In this document: positions 34,199 through 42,555 of the stretch, piece after piece | Numbering within the stretch: the first letter of the stretch is position 1 | How the letters are laid out: each line of letters opens with the position of its first letter | Assembly: GCF_030812855.1 (NCBI RefSeq) | Contig: NZ_JAUSTK010000001.1 | Span: 186,001-250,000 of the forward strand | Reading direction: 5' to 3' | Length of the DNA stretch: 64,000 bases | Source: Paenibacillus wynnii | Lineage (GTDB): Bacteria; Bacillota; Bacilli; Paenibacillales; Paenibacillaceae | Position numbers and translations under genes: made by a program | The notes under the pieces: model-generated | The model's input: only the letters and a program-made list of their open reading frames with translations | Databases searched by the model: none | Told to the model about the DNA's origin: nothing

Positions 34199-35509
34199 TT
34201 ATTTATCAAAGGCCGGTAGATACGCTTTGTTTTTCTCGAGCAACTCATTCATCAACGTCTTAGCTACGGATACCGACGGTACAAGCGGATGATGTACTAA
34301 CGCTTGCAATACCAGGCGCCTGTCCCCTTGAATAGCTGCGTCAATCGTCAAACGTTCATAGGTTTTAACCGCATGAATTAGCCCTTTTACATGTTCAGGT
34401 ATCCTGCTGACCGGCAGAGGAATAGGTCCATTACCTGTTACAAGACAGTTTACTTCAATACAGGCGTTCGAAGGCAGAAAATCTAGAATATTACCGTTCC
34501 TAACATTCAACGTTTGAATATCACGTTTGTCGTTGTATAACGAATCCATCACGTTGACGGCTGCTTCGGAATAGTAAGCCCCGCCGCGCTGCTCGAGCTG
34601 TTTTGGTTTTTCAAGCAGCTTGGGATCTTTGTAAAGCTCAAACAACTCCTCCTCTACCCGTTTCACAACCTCAGCACGGGTACCCCCGCTCTTGACGGCT
34701 TCCAGTTGTTCCTGAAGCATCACATCCGTCATGTAGAAATACTTCAAATAGTAGGATGGCAAGGCACCCAGGGATTGAAGAAACTCCGGATCCCATTCAC
34801 TGGGCGGAACATTCTTGGCTGCATACTCCTCACGCTGATCCAACAGCTCCGGTAATTTATCTTGGCCGTTTACAAGCACCTGAGTAACCCAGTGCAGATG
34901 GTTTAATCCGACGAACTCAGTATAGATGTTATTTGCAGGGGTCTCATATTTCTGAGTAAGCCATTTCTGCAAGCCGATTGGCGCATTACATAACCCTATA
35001 CTTTTTACCCTGGAATAGTTATGAATTGCTTCCGTGACCATGCCCGCTGGATTGGTGAAATTGAGCAGCCAGGCATCCGGACTAAGCGCTTCAATATCTC
35101 TACATATATCCAGTAACGCAGGAATGGTCCTTAGCGCCTTCATCATTCCGCCAGGGCCGGTTGTTTCCTGCCCTATGACCCCGTGCTGATTCGGAATATG
35201 TTCATCCCATTTTCTGGCTTCGAGCAGCCCGACTCGCATCTGTGTAGAAATAAAGTGAGCACCTTCTATCGCCTTCTTACGGTCAAGTGTCAAATGAACT
35301 TGTATCGGCAGACCCGATTTCTCAATCATTCGTTTAGCTAAGTTACCTACGATTTCAAGCTTTTGCCGCCCTTCCTCAATGTCCACAAGCCATAATTCCT
35401 TAATTGGAAGCTTATCATATCTCAACAGGAAGCCTTCCACAATTTCCGGTGTATAAGAGGAACCGCCGCCAATAACCGCTACCTTTAGCCCATCCTTCAT
35501 ATGCCTCAC
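34199..35509 (-). CDS. GH4 phospho-beta-glycosidase (6-phospho-beta-glucosidase type)
   Basis: 436 aa. NAD-binding VIGGGSSYTPEIVEG, then IGQETTGPGGM, the metal/NAD segment LCNAPIGL (Cys about 174) and FVGLNHLHW (His about 204). This pattern fits LicH/CelF-type 6-phospho-beta-glucosidases; GH4 works by NAD+-dependent oxidation-elimination with Mn2+. GTG 35509 overlaps the kinase stop (GTGA) with GGAG upstream; ATG 35500 is also well placed. Third gene of the lacI-kinase-GH4 operon. Confidence 0.85.
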   Translation of the reverse strand: MRHMKDGLKVAVIGGGSSYTPEIVEGFLLRYDKLPIKELWLVDIEEGRQKLEIVGNLAKRMIEKSGLPIQVHLTLDRKKAIEGAHFISTQMRVGLLEARKWDEHIPNQHGVIGQETTGPGGMMKALRTIPALLDICRDIEALSPDAWLLNFTNPAGMVTEAIHNYSRVKSIGLCNAPIGLQKWLTQKYETPANNIYTEFVGLNHLHWVTQVLVNGQDKLPELLDQREEYAAKNVPPSEWDPEFLQSLGALPSYYLKYFYMTDVMLQEQLEAVKSGGTRAEVVKRVEEELFELYKDPKLLEKPKQLEQRGGAYYSEAAVNVMDSLYNDKRDIQTLNVRNGNILDFLPSNACIEVNCLVTGNGPIPLPVSRIPEHVKGLIHAVKTYERLTIDAAIQGDRRLVLQALVHHPLVPSVSVAKTLMNELLEKNKAYLPAFDK

Positions 35510-36498
35510 CCTCTTTTCTCCAGATTAATGGTCTGAAACTCCTTAATGATCTTGAGCCTATCGTAGGCATCCTGTGAAATGATTCCTTCGGCTGTCTCCA
35601 TTGCCATCCACACAGCACCGATCACAGGCTCAATGCCCAGCTTCACTATACGAGCTTTTGGAGCTATTGTTCGCACGGCATTTTCAATATGTGAAGGAAT
35701 GATATCACTTTCGCCACGCGTAACTATACTGCCTGCCAGCACCACATCAAAGGTTTCCTTATCCATCCCGAGTCGATTGATAACGGCGCATGCAGACTTA
35801 CCGAGTTCTTGTCCTTGATGCCTCAAGATCTCCCGAGCAACAGGGTCACCCAAATTAGCTGCCTGAAATACCAATCGAGCTGAATCTATCGGCGGGATTT
35901 TATTGTGATCCAGATAATCATTGAACATGGCGCTCACGTTATCGTAGTTCAGATAAGAGAGCAAAAGCTCGGTGAGAAGCGTAGGCTGTTCTCTTCCATC
36001 CCAAGCACGTATCACAGAACGAAAGACCTCTACCGATAAGGAACCGCCGCCGCCGAAATCGCCGAAAAGATAAGAAAAACCGCCACATTGATAAAATTCA
36101 CCCTGTGGATTCTTTCCCGCACTGTTTGTTCCGCTACCGCAGATCAACACTACACCATAAGGTCTTGAAGTTCCTGCTCTCAGGGCAATCATTGTATCGC
36201 ATACAACTACGTGACGGGGAAACCCAATCTCACTAATCAAAGGGCGTAAAATCTTATAATCTGTTTCTCTGTCCGCTCCAGCCAATCCAAAAACAGCATA
36301 TTCAATTTCATAACGCTCAAGACCGGCCTGAACCAATGCTTCAGCCACTGCAGTAGTGATATTATGTTTGGCGATGTCGTAACCGGTCTGATGATTTCCA
36401 TTCCCGCCTATCCCCACGCCAAGCGCCCTTCCGCTTTGATCCGTGACCAACGCGTAGGTTTTACTGCCCCCTGCATCTACGCCTAAATAATATTTCAT
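35506..36498 (-). CDS. BadF/BcrA-family sugar kinase (N-acetylglucosamine-kinase-like)
   Basis: 330 aa from ATG 36498, which has CGGAG at 8 nt. ASKHA fold: phosphate-1 loop YYLGVDAGGSKTYALVTD, VFGLAGADRE, phosphate-2 region GVVLICGSGTNSAG and FGDFGGGGSLS. Relatives phosphorylate N-acetylglucosamine and related sugars. There is no PTS gene nearby, so the kinase may make the phosphorylated disaccharide that the following GH4 enzyme splits, or phosphorylate a released sugar (inference). It overlaps the GH4 gene by 4 nt. Confidence 0.8.
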   Translation of the reverse strand: MKYYLGVDAGGSKTYALVTDQSGRALGVGIGGNGNHQTGYDIAKHNITTAVAEALVQAGLERYEIEYAVFGLAGADRETDYKILRPLISEIGFPRHVVVCDTMIALRAGTSRPYGVVLICGSGTNSAGKNPQGEFYQCGGFSYLFGDFGGGGSLSVEVFRSVIRAWDGREQPTLLTELLLSYLNYDNVSAMFNDYLDHNKIPPIDSARLVFQAANLGDPVAREILRHQGQELGKSACAVINRLGMDKETFDVVLAGSIVTRGESDIIPSHIENAVRTIAPKARIVKLGIEPVIGAVWMAMETAEGIISQDAYDRLKIIKEFQTINLEKRG

Positions 36499-36527
36499 AG
36501 GTACCACTCCGCTCCAAACAAATTGTC

Positions 36528-37529
36528 TTATCCGTTTACTCTCGCCGTTGATTGGCGGATGATCAACTCCGGTTCAAACTGTGATGCGAGCGTTGCTTCC
36601 GGTCTCGATGATTCAAGAATCCAGTTCAGCAGAAGTTCCACTCCATGCCGTCCAATCTTCTCCGCCGGCTGGCGGATTGTCGTAAGCTTTGGGTGTAACT
36701 GTGAAGCTATAAGCTGATCGTCATAGCCAACCACCGAAATATCCTGGGGTACCCGAACGCCCGCGTTTTGCAAAGCATTTATTACTCCAAGGGCTATATG
36801 ATCATCCGCTGCAAAAATTGCTGTTGGAAGATTGTCAGACTGTAACCATTTCGATGCAATATCATAGCCCGAGGAAACAGTAAACTCACCGCGTTCAATA
36901 CAAAAGGGCTCTAATCCGGATTCTTCAAGCGCCGACCGAAAGCCAAGTTCCCTTTCCCTACTACTAAGAAAAGCATCTGGTCCGCTAATATGGGCAATTC
37001 TCTGATGTCCCAGATCGATCAAATGTCGGGCGGCATCGTATCCGCCTTTTCTGTTATCTACGATTACAGATGGAACTGAGGGATTTTCCAACTGATTATC
37101 CAGCATAACAAACGGGATTTTCTTATTTTCCAATTCCCGAACGTACACTTCTTCATGAAGCGGGGAAAGCAAAATAAGTCCGTCCACCCGGTCCTCCTGA
37201 AATAAGGGATTATGTATAGCCTCTTCATCCGGTGAATGAACAGAAATGGCCAGGAAATAGCCCTGCTCGGTCAACCGGTCATTCACTTCCTTGACTACAA
37301 GATCCAGAAAGGAGTCGTCAAGCGTGGTTACGGTTAACCCTATGATCCCTGTCCGTCCGAGAGCCAAACTGCGTGCGGCGGCATTGGGCTGATAATTCAA
37401 ATCTTTCATGGCTTGCAGCACTTTATCTCTGTTATTGGCACGGACGGTTGTAGAATGATTGAGTACTCTTGAAACCGTTACAACGGAAAGGCCGGATCTC
37501 TTTGCCACATCAAAAATATTTACTTTCAA
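36528..37529 (-). CDS. LacI-family transcriptional regulator
   Basis: 333 aa from TTG 37529; GGGAGGAG sits 8 nt upstream, while it touches the next upstream TTG directly. Helix-turn-helix VNIFDVAKRSGLSVVTVSRV with hinge YQPNAAARSLALGRTG, then a periplasmic-binding-protein-like effector domain (GVINALQNAGVRVPQDISVV). It probably represses this operon until a sugar or sugar phosphate binds. A symmetric operator lies between its promoter and start codon. Confidence 0.9.
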   Translation of the reverse strand: MKVNIFDVAKRSGLSVVTVSRVLNHSTTVRANNRDKVLQAMKDLNYQPNAAARSLALGRTGIIGLTVTTLDDSFLDLVVKEVNDRLTEQGYFLAISVHSPDEEAIHNPLFQEDRVDGLILLSPLHEEVYVRELENKKIPFVMLDNQLENPSVPSVIVDNRKGGYDAARHLIDLGHQRIAHISGPDAFLSSRERELGFRSALEESGLEPFCIERGEFTVSSGYDIASKWLQSDNLPTAIFAADDHIALGVINALQNAGVRVPQDISVVGYDDQLIASQLHPKLTTIRQPAEKIGRHGVELLLNWILESSRPEATLASQFEPELIIRQSTARVNG

Positions 37530-37550
37530 ATAAATCAACTCCTCCCCCCA

Positions 37551-37572
37551 AAAGTATAAGCGCTTTAACTTT
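37551..37572. promoter_or_regulatory. LacI-type operator of the lacI-kinase-GH4 operon
   Basis: 22-bp dyad AAAGT...AAGCGCTT...ACTTT, symmetric at 18 of 22 positions with the central AAGCGCTT, directly downstream of the called -10 box: a repressor-type position. A CcpA cre is an alternative reading. Confidence 0.65.
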
Positions 37573-37579
37573 TGATTAA

Positions 37580-37608
37580 ATTATAGTACACGACACTGAC
37601 GATTACAA
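37580..37608 (-). promoter_or_regulatory. sigma-A-type promoter of the lacI operon
   Basis: Minus strand -35 TTGTAA (37603-37608), 17-nt spacer, -10 TATAAT (37580-37585). Confidence 0.65.
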
Positions 37609-37709
37609 CATCTTAATGTGACCTGTTTTGATTTTTCAGGTTCCGGCTACACTCATTAAGAAGGGAATTCTCAAGATTTCTCTAATTCTAGCAAAAGGAG
37701 CAGTGAATA

Positions 37710-37955
37710 ATGCTTCCTGTTCATGAACGCCTTGCTGAGCTGTATACACTCAGTCGTAAGCGCCCGCTTACACAAGCCGAAGATGCCGAACTGCAGCAAT
37801 GCCTGCAAGCTAACGCCAAATACTGCTGGGAAATGGCCTGCTTGAATAATGCGGCTTTGCTCGCTGCAGCAGTAAATGACACCGCATGGCTGCAAGATAC
37901 CACTGCCTTGATGACTGAGCTTCGATTTACAGGCAGGACTGCTAAACGTAAATAA
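37710..37955 (+). CDS. small conserved-looking protein of unknown function
   Basis: 81 aa, all-helical: LPVHERLAELYTLSRKRPL, then TQAEDAELQQCLQANAKYCWEMACL. It has a good ribosome site (AAAGGAG) and a strong terminator downstream, so it is likely a real gene. I recognise it only as resembling small helical proteins of Bacillales; no function can be given. Located between the divergent lacI operon and the convergent ABC exporter. Confidence 0.7.
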   Translation: MLPVHERLAELYTLSRKRPLTQAEDAELQQCLQANAKYCWEMACLNNAALLAAAVNDTAWLQDTTALMTELRFTGRTAKRK

Positions 37956-37978
37956 GAATTCAAATTAAATATAAAAAA

Positions 37979-38020
37979 ACCTGAAGATAATCACCATAAA
38001 ACAGTGGCTATCTTTCAGGT
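37979..38020. terminator. bidirectional terminator
   Basis: ACCTGAAGATA pairs with TATCTTTCAGGT (one bulge); A- and T-runs on both sides serve the small gene and the ABC exporter operon. Confidence 0.8.
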
Positions 38021-38034
38021 TTTCATTATTCACC

Positions 38035-39891
38035 CTACAAAAACCGGAACTGAGCTTCAATTAGGCCGTTATACACTCCGTCACGCGCAGTCAGTTCACG
38101 ATGGGTTCCTTCTTCCTTGATTTCCCCGTGATCCAGCACAACGATTTTATCAGCATGTCTAATGGTTGAGAGACGGTGAGCCACAATGAATGAAGTCCGA
38201 CCCCGGAGCAGAATTTTAAGTGCATCCTGAATCTTAAGCTCAGTCTCCGTGTCAATACTGGCTGTTGCTTCGTCCAAGATAAGGATTCGCGGATCTGCCA
38301 AAAGCGCTCTAGCGAAGGATAACAACTGGCGCTGGCCCATGGATAAGGCGCTACCCCGTTCTTCAACCTCGGTCTCATATCCCCGTGGCAGCTTCATGAT
38401 AAATTCGTGTGCATCTACCGCCTTGGCTGCATCTTCCACTTCTGAGTCGTTGGCATTAAGCCGTCCAAAGCGAATATTATCTCTGATCGTTCCTGAGAAA
38501 ATGAACGTATCCTGAAGTACGATTCCGATCTGCTCACGCAGGCTTTGCAGAGTAACATCGCGGATATCTTTCCCGTCAATGGTTACTTGGCCGTGGGTAA
38601 TATCATAGAATCGGCCGATCAGATTTATGATTGTGCTTTTACCTGAGCCTGTATGCCCAACAAGGGCGATCGATTGCCCCGCTTTTACATCCAGATCGAT
38701 TCCCTTCAGGGCCGCTCTACCTTTCTCATATTCAAAGATAACCTTGTTAAATTGTATATCTCCGTTAATCTTAGGCAGCGGCTTCGCATCCGGCTTATCT
38801 TGAACCATGGGCTCCTCATCCAGATATTCAAAGATACGTTCTGACGAGGCCATAGCCACCAACAGCTGATTATACATTTGTCCGAGACGGTTAATGGGAT
38901 CCCAGAAATTACTTACATAGGTACTAAAAGCAACAAGTGCACCGATGGTGAGCTCCCCCGACTGAATCAAATAGGCTCCCAGCCAGAAGAGGATCATGGT
39001 ACCCAACCCACCTGTTATTTCAATAATCGGTCCAAATCCCTGATTCATCGCAGAGGCTTTATTCCAGGCCTTTCGGCTGTCCGTATTCATAACGTCAAAA
39101 TAATTCATATTTTCTTGCTCTTGCGTATAGGCTTGAGTCACCCGGATACCCTGAATAGATTCATTCAAATGGGAATTAATACGTGAATTCTTTAACCGGA
39201 CATCCTGCCAGGCAATACGGATTTTCTGCCGCAGTTTAGTCGATATCAGGAACATTATAGGTACGGTAACCATCACTGCAAGTCCCAGCTTCCAGTTAAT
39301 TAGCAGTAGGATAATCATAATACCAAGCAGCTGAACACAGTCGATCATCAGATTCACGACACCGTTAGTGAACAAATCCTGCAGAGAGTTTATATCATTA
39401 GTAACGCGTACAAGTACCGATCCAGCAGGTCTTTTATCAAAAAAATTGAATGAGAGCTTCTGAATATGCTTGAATAAATCCCCGCGCAAATCATATATAA
39501 CCCTTTGTCCAATTACATTCGTATACTTAATCCGGTAGACACCCGCAATCCACTGGACTATGTACAGCACAATTACGCCGCCAGTGAGTGAATATAAGAG
39601 CGCCAGACTTGGATTCCCAACCTTTGGAGCAATGGCACGATCAATCGCAAGACTCGTTAAAAAAGGAACGGTAAGCTTGGTGATTGTCCCCAGTATCATC
39701 ATAATCATTACTAGTGGCAGCATTTGCTTCGCATAAGGCCTCATATAACCAAACAGTCTTGTGAACTGCTTCCAGTCAAAGGCTTTATCAATTTGGTCAT
39801 CATCCTTATACACAAACCGCTCTTCTAGAGACTTCTTCTCCTTAGCCTTGTTAGAGCTTGTTAAGCCGGCCTGTTGGGCTTCAAGTTTCAT
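38035..39891 (-). CDS. heterodimeric ABC exporter subunit, YfiC/BmrD-like
   Basis: 618 aa from ATG 39891, with AAGGGGAG 8 nt upstream. Six membrane helices in the first 340 residues, then the nucleotide-binding domain: Walker A GHTGSGKST, signature LSMGQ (not LSGGQ), Walker B ILILDEATASID with the catalytic Glu. Together with the next gene it should form an asymmetric multidrug or lipid exporter: its Walker A/B pairs with the other subunit's LSGGQ to make the working ATP site. Second gene of the pair. Confidence 0.9.
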   Translation of the reverse strand: MKLEAQQAGLTSSNKAKEKKSLEERFVYKDDDQIDKAFDWKQFTRLFGYMRPYAKQMLPLVMIMMILGTITKLTVPFLTSLAIDRAIAPKVGNPSLALLYSLTGGVIVLYIVQWIAGVYRIKYTNVIGQRVIYDLRGDLFKHIQKLSFNFFDKRPAGSVLVRVTNDINSLQDLFTNGVVNLMIDCVQLLGIMIILLLINWKLGLAVMVTVPIMFLISTKLRQKIRIAWQDVRLKNSRINSHLNESIQGIRVTQAYTQEQENMNYFDVMNTDSRKAWNKASAMNQGFGPIIEITGGLGTMILFWLGAYLIQSGELTIGALVAFSTYVSNFWDPINRLGQMYNQLLVAMASSERIFEYLDEEPMVQDKPDAKPLPKINGDIQFNKVIFEYEKGRAALKGIDLDVKAGQSIALVGHTGSGKSTIINLIGRFYDITHGQVTIDGKDIRDVTLQSLREQIGIVLQDTFIFSGTIRDNIRFGRLNANDSEVEDAAKAVDAHEFIMKLPRGYETEVEERGSALSMGQRQLLSFARALLADPRILILDEATASIDTETELKIQDALKILLRGRTSFIVAHRLSTIRHADKIVVLDHGEIKEEGTHRELTARDGVYNGLIEAQFRFL

Positions 39892-39896
39892 ATCTA

Positions 39897-41657
39897 TCAC
39901 TCCCCTTCTGATCCAGTGTCTCTGGCCAGATAATCAGCGTACTGGATCCGATAGACATCCTGATAAGGGCCCGGTATCCGGATAAGTTCTTTATGTGTTC
40001 CTTGTTGTATCACTCGACCTTCATCCAGCACAATGATTTGATCCGCATGACGGAGTGAAGAAATCCGGTGTGCGATAATCAGGGTTGTACGGCCGCGCAT
40101 GACCTCTTGGAAACCTGCCTGAATCTCATGCTCTGTTTCCATATCTACTGCGCTTGTGGCATCATCGAGGATAAGAATCCGCGGATTCTTCAAAAGTGCT
40201 CTAGCGATAGCTATACGCTGCTTTTGTCCGCCCGACAAGCCCATTCCCCGCTCCCCTACAACCGTATCATAGCCATGAGGCATTTCCATGATGAACTCAT
40301 GTGCTTTTGCCAGCTGGGCGGCCCGGATAATTTCCTCCATCGTCACATTTTTGAGACCATAGGATATATTGTTACGGATGGAGGAAGAGAATAGGAAGGT
40401 CTCCTGAAATACAGTAGCAATTTGCGAGCGCAGACTGTGAACACTGTATTCTCTGATATCAACACCATCCAGCTTTATGCTTCCTGAGTTAACGTCGTAG
40501 GCGCGCATCATAAGCTGCGTTATCGTCGACTTACCTGAACCGGTACCTCCGAGGAATCCAACAACGGAACCCGGTGCTGCTTCAAAATGTATGTCCGTTA
40601 CTGCAGGCAATTTATTGCCGTAAGCAAAGGTAACATGACCGAAAACAACATGTCCTTGCACCGTAGAGGATTCTAGCTCGCGTGCGCTTTCCTTATCCTC
40701 CACATCAATCCTCTGGTTAAGCACCTCAAGTACCCGTTCACCGGAAGCCTTGGACTGTGTATAGTTATTAATATGGAAGCCTAAGCCCCATACCGGTCCA
40801 ATAATATACCAGATCAAACTGAAAAAGGCCACTAATTCCCCGAGCGACATTTTATCATTAATGACGAGTGTACCCCCGACACCTAGTAGAATAGCTACGC
40901 TAACCGAAGCCAAAAGCTCCATCACCGGAAAAAACTTACTCCACAGCTCCGCAGCAAAAATCTGATTATTCTTGTAACGTTCATTTCGATGCGAGAATTT
41001 CTCTACCTCATAATCTTCGCGGGCAAATGATTTCACCGTCCGTACACCCGTTACGTTCTCCTGAACTGCCGTGGTGAGGGCACTCAGTGCCATGCGCATC
41101 TCCTGAAAAGCCGGATGGATTTTGGATTCAAACCGTAAAGCTACCCCCGCTAGAAAAGGCATTGTAATTAAAGTGACCAATGTGAGCTGCCAGTTGAGTG
41201 TGAACATCATGATAGATCCAAAAGCCACCATAAAAAAGACGTTAAGAAGTTGAGCAAAACCAAACCCGATAAACAGGCGAATGGCTTCCAGATCCCCGGT
41301 TAGCCGGGACATTAAATCCCCCGTTTTAGCCGTATCATAATAACGGAAAGACAGAAACTGCAGCTTCTCATAACAGGCATTGCGCAACCGGTACGCAAGG
41401 AAATTCCCCAGTCTGCCTCCAAAGAATCCATGTGTGAACTGTAAACAGGCTTTAATGAAGATTACTCCAAGTACACTGAGAGCCAAGATCGGAACCTCTG
41501 TGAAGTTACGGGGAATAATGACATCATCGATTAGCTTTCTTAATAAATTAGGGATGATTAACCCCACTGCTGTTGCGGCAGCCAAGCATAATATCGAAAG
41601 AATCAAAAAATGTAGCTTCTCCCGGTAAAAGCCCCGCAGTTGCCTGAGAACTTCCAT
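39897..41657 (-). CDS. heterodimeric ABC exporter subunit, YfiB/BmrC-like
   Basis: 586 aa, start ATG 41657 behind AAGGAGGAGAG. Six membrane helices, then Walker A GGTGSGKST, canonical signature LSGGQ and Walker B ILILDDATSAVD, where Asp replaces the catalytic Glu. With the partner's LSMGQ this makes one degenerate ATP site, the known architecture of BmrCD and TM287/288. It is co-transcribed with the partner, whose start follows 6 nt after this gene's stop codon. Transported compound unknown. Confidence 0.9.
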   Translation of the reverse strand: MEVLRQLRGFYREKLHFLILSILCLAAATAVGLIIPNLLRKLIDDVIIPRNFTEVPILALSVLGVIFIKACLQFTHGFFGGRLGNFLAYRLRNACYEKLQFLSFRYYDTAKTGDLMSRLTGDLEAIRLFIGFGFAQLLNVFFMVAFGSIMMFTLNWQLTLVTLITMPFLAGVALRFESKIHPAFQEMRMALSALTTAVQENVTGVRTVKSFAREDYEVEKFSHRNERYKNNQIFAAELWSKFFPVMELLASVSVAILLGVGGTLVINDKMSLGELVAFFSLIWYIIGPVWGLGFHINNYTQSKASGERVLEVLNQRIDVEDKESARELESSTVQGHVVFGHVTFAYGNKLPAVTDIHFEAAPGSVVGFLGGTGSGKSTITQLMMRAYDVNSGSIKLDGVDIREYSVHSLRSQIATVFQETFLFSSSIRNNISYGLKNVTMEEIIRAAQLAKAHEFIMEMPHGYDTVVGERGMGLSGGQKQRIAIARALLKNPRILILDDATSAVDMETEHEIQAGFQEVMRGRTTLIIAHRISSLRHADQIIVLDEGRVIQQGTHKELIRIPGPYQDVYRIQYADYLARDTGSEGE

Positions 41658-41683
41658 CTCTCTCCTCCTTAAAGCTTTACGAA

Positions 41684-41758
41684 TTAAAGTTTTAGCTTCG
41701 TAAGCATTGCTTTTATTAGCGCTTCCATTTTAGTGACTTTAAGCAGTTTATCATCCAT
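41684..41758 (-). CDS. candidate 24-aa leader peptide upstream of the ABC exporter
   Basis: ATG 41758 to TAA 41684, beginning MDDKLLKVTK and ending in LTKLKL. It is cationic and amphipathic in character and ends 27 nt before the exporter start. No clear Shine-Dalgarno precedes it. BmrCD of B. subtilis is controlled by translation of a small leader ORF, so a similar role is conceivable, but chance is equally possible. Confidence 0.25.
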   Translation of the reverse strand: MDDKLLKVTKMEALIKAMLTKLKL

Positions 41759-42133
41759 AATTTAATGCGGCAAAGGGGAGAATTGATCATTTTTCCCTTT
41801 ATTACCGAATAATCGGCGTTCTTAGTAAGGTAAACGGACGCCCATATCTTAAAATGCTTCTAATTCCTCGCAAATGCTGTTGAATTTACAATGGGATTAA
41901 TCCTATTATATACTGCTTTATTCACCTTTGCCCTGAATAAGGGTTATTTTCATAATATTTGAATTAATTCGTATCCGAATTCCGTTTCCCCCGCGAAGCC
42001 TACTTTAATTCTCCAAACAGTTCACCAACCCATCGCCCGGTGCATAAATAAATACATAGAACTTCAAAAGAATATTTGATAATTAGGTGATCAATCAAAG
42101 GTAGCTATTCGTTCATAGGAGAGTGTTGAGCTA
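41759..42133. other. non-coding gap, 375 nt
   Basis: AT-rich region between the ABC exporter leader and a divergent small gene. It has a hairpin AAAGGG / CCCTTT at 41772-41800 and an inverted GGCGT / ACGCC pair near 41817-41850. I see no gene and no clear promoter. Confidence 0.4.
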
Positions 42134-42373
42134 ATGAAGAATGATAAGTTAAAGCCGGGACAAAGGATCCAGATCGCCAAAGGGCATAAGAGCGGATTGG
42201 GTGGAAGACGGGGTACGGTGGTATCAGCTATTGGCATGCAGGAAGACCAAAGGAAGGTCCAAATTTCGGTTGCAGATAGAAAAGAACCGATGAAAGTCAT
42301 CATTGAGCTTGATTCGTTAGAGGAAATAAAGTCCAATTCGCTGCCGCCTGGATGGATAGAGTTCTATATTTAA
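42134..42373 (+). CDS. small protein of unknown function, KOW-like
   Basis: 79 aa. The segment KPGQRIQIAKGHKSGLGGRR, followed by GTVVSA, looks like a KOW or SH3-like nucleic-acid-binding strand pattern. Start ATG 42134 has AGGAGAG 11 nt upstream; a strong terminator follows. Function unknown. Confidence 0.65.
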   Translation: MKNDKLKPGQRIQIAKGHKSGLGGRRGTVVSAIGMQEDQRKVQISVADRKEPMKVIIELDSLEEIKSNSLPPGWIEFYI

Positions 42374-42384
42374 GCACACAAAGC

Positions 42385-42436
42385 AAAAGGGAGGTCCTCC
42401 AAAGCCATGAAGATGGCTTTCGGGAGGCCTCTCTTA
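42385..42436 (+). terminator. terminator of the small KOW-like gene
   Basis: Long stem: GGGAGG...CCTCC and AAAGCCAT paired with ATGGCTTT and GGGAGGCCTC, then TCTTACTTATT. Confidence 0.8.
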
Positions 42437-42555
42437 CTTATTGAGTTATTTAATTAAATACAAATGTAGGAAGTTCTCAGATAGACCATAGTAATATTTA
42501 CCTATATCTGATAAACTATTGTAGGATTTTATCAAAATTAGGGGGATTTTAGAAT

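Noticed and set aside
41858..41900. AATTCCTCGCAAATGCTG resembling the 25 kb array unit
   Set aside because: Similarity is limited to the first eight bases; not enough to call a solo repeat copy.
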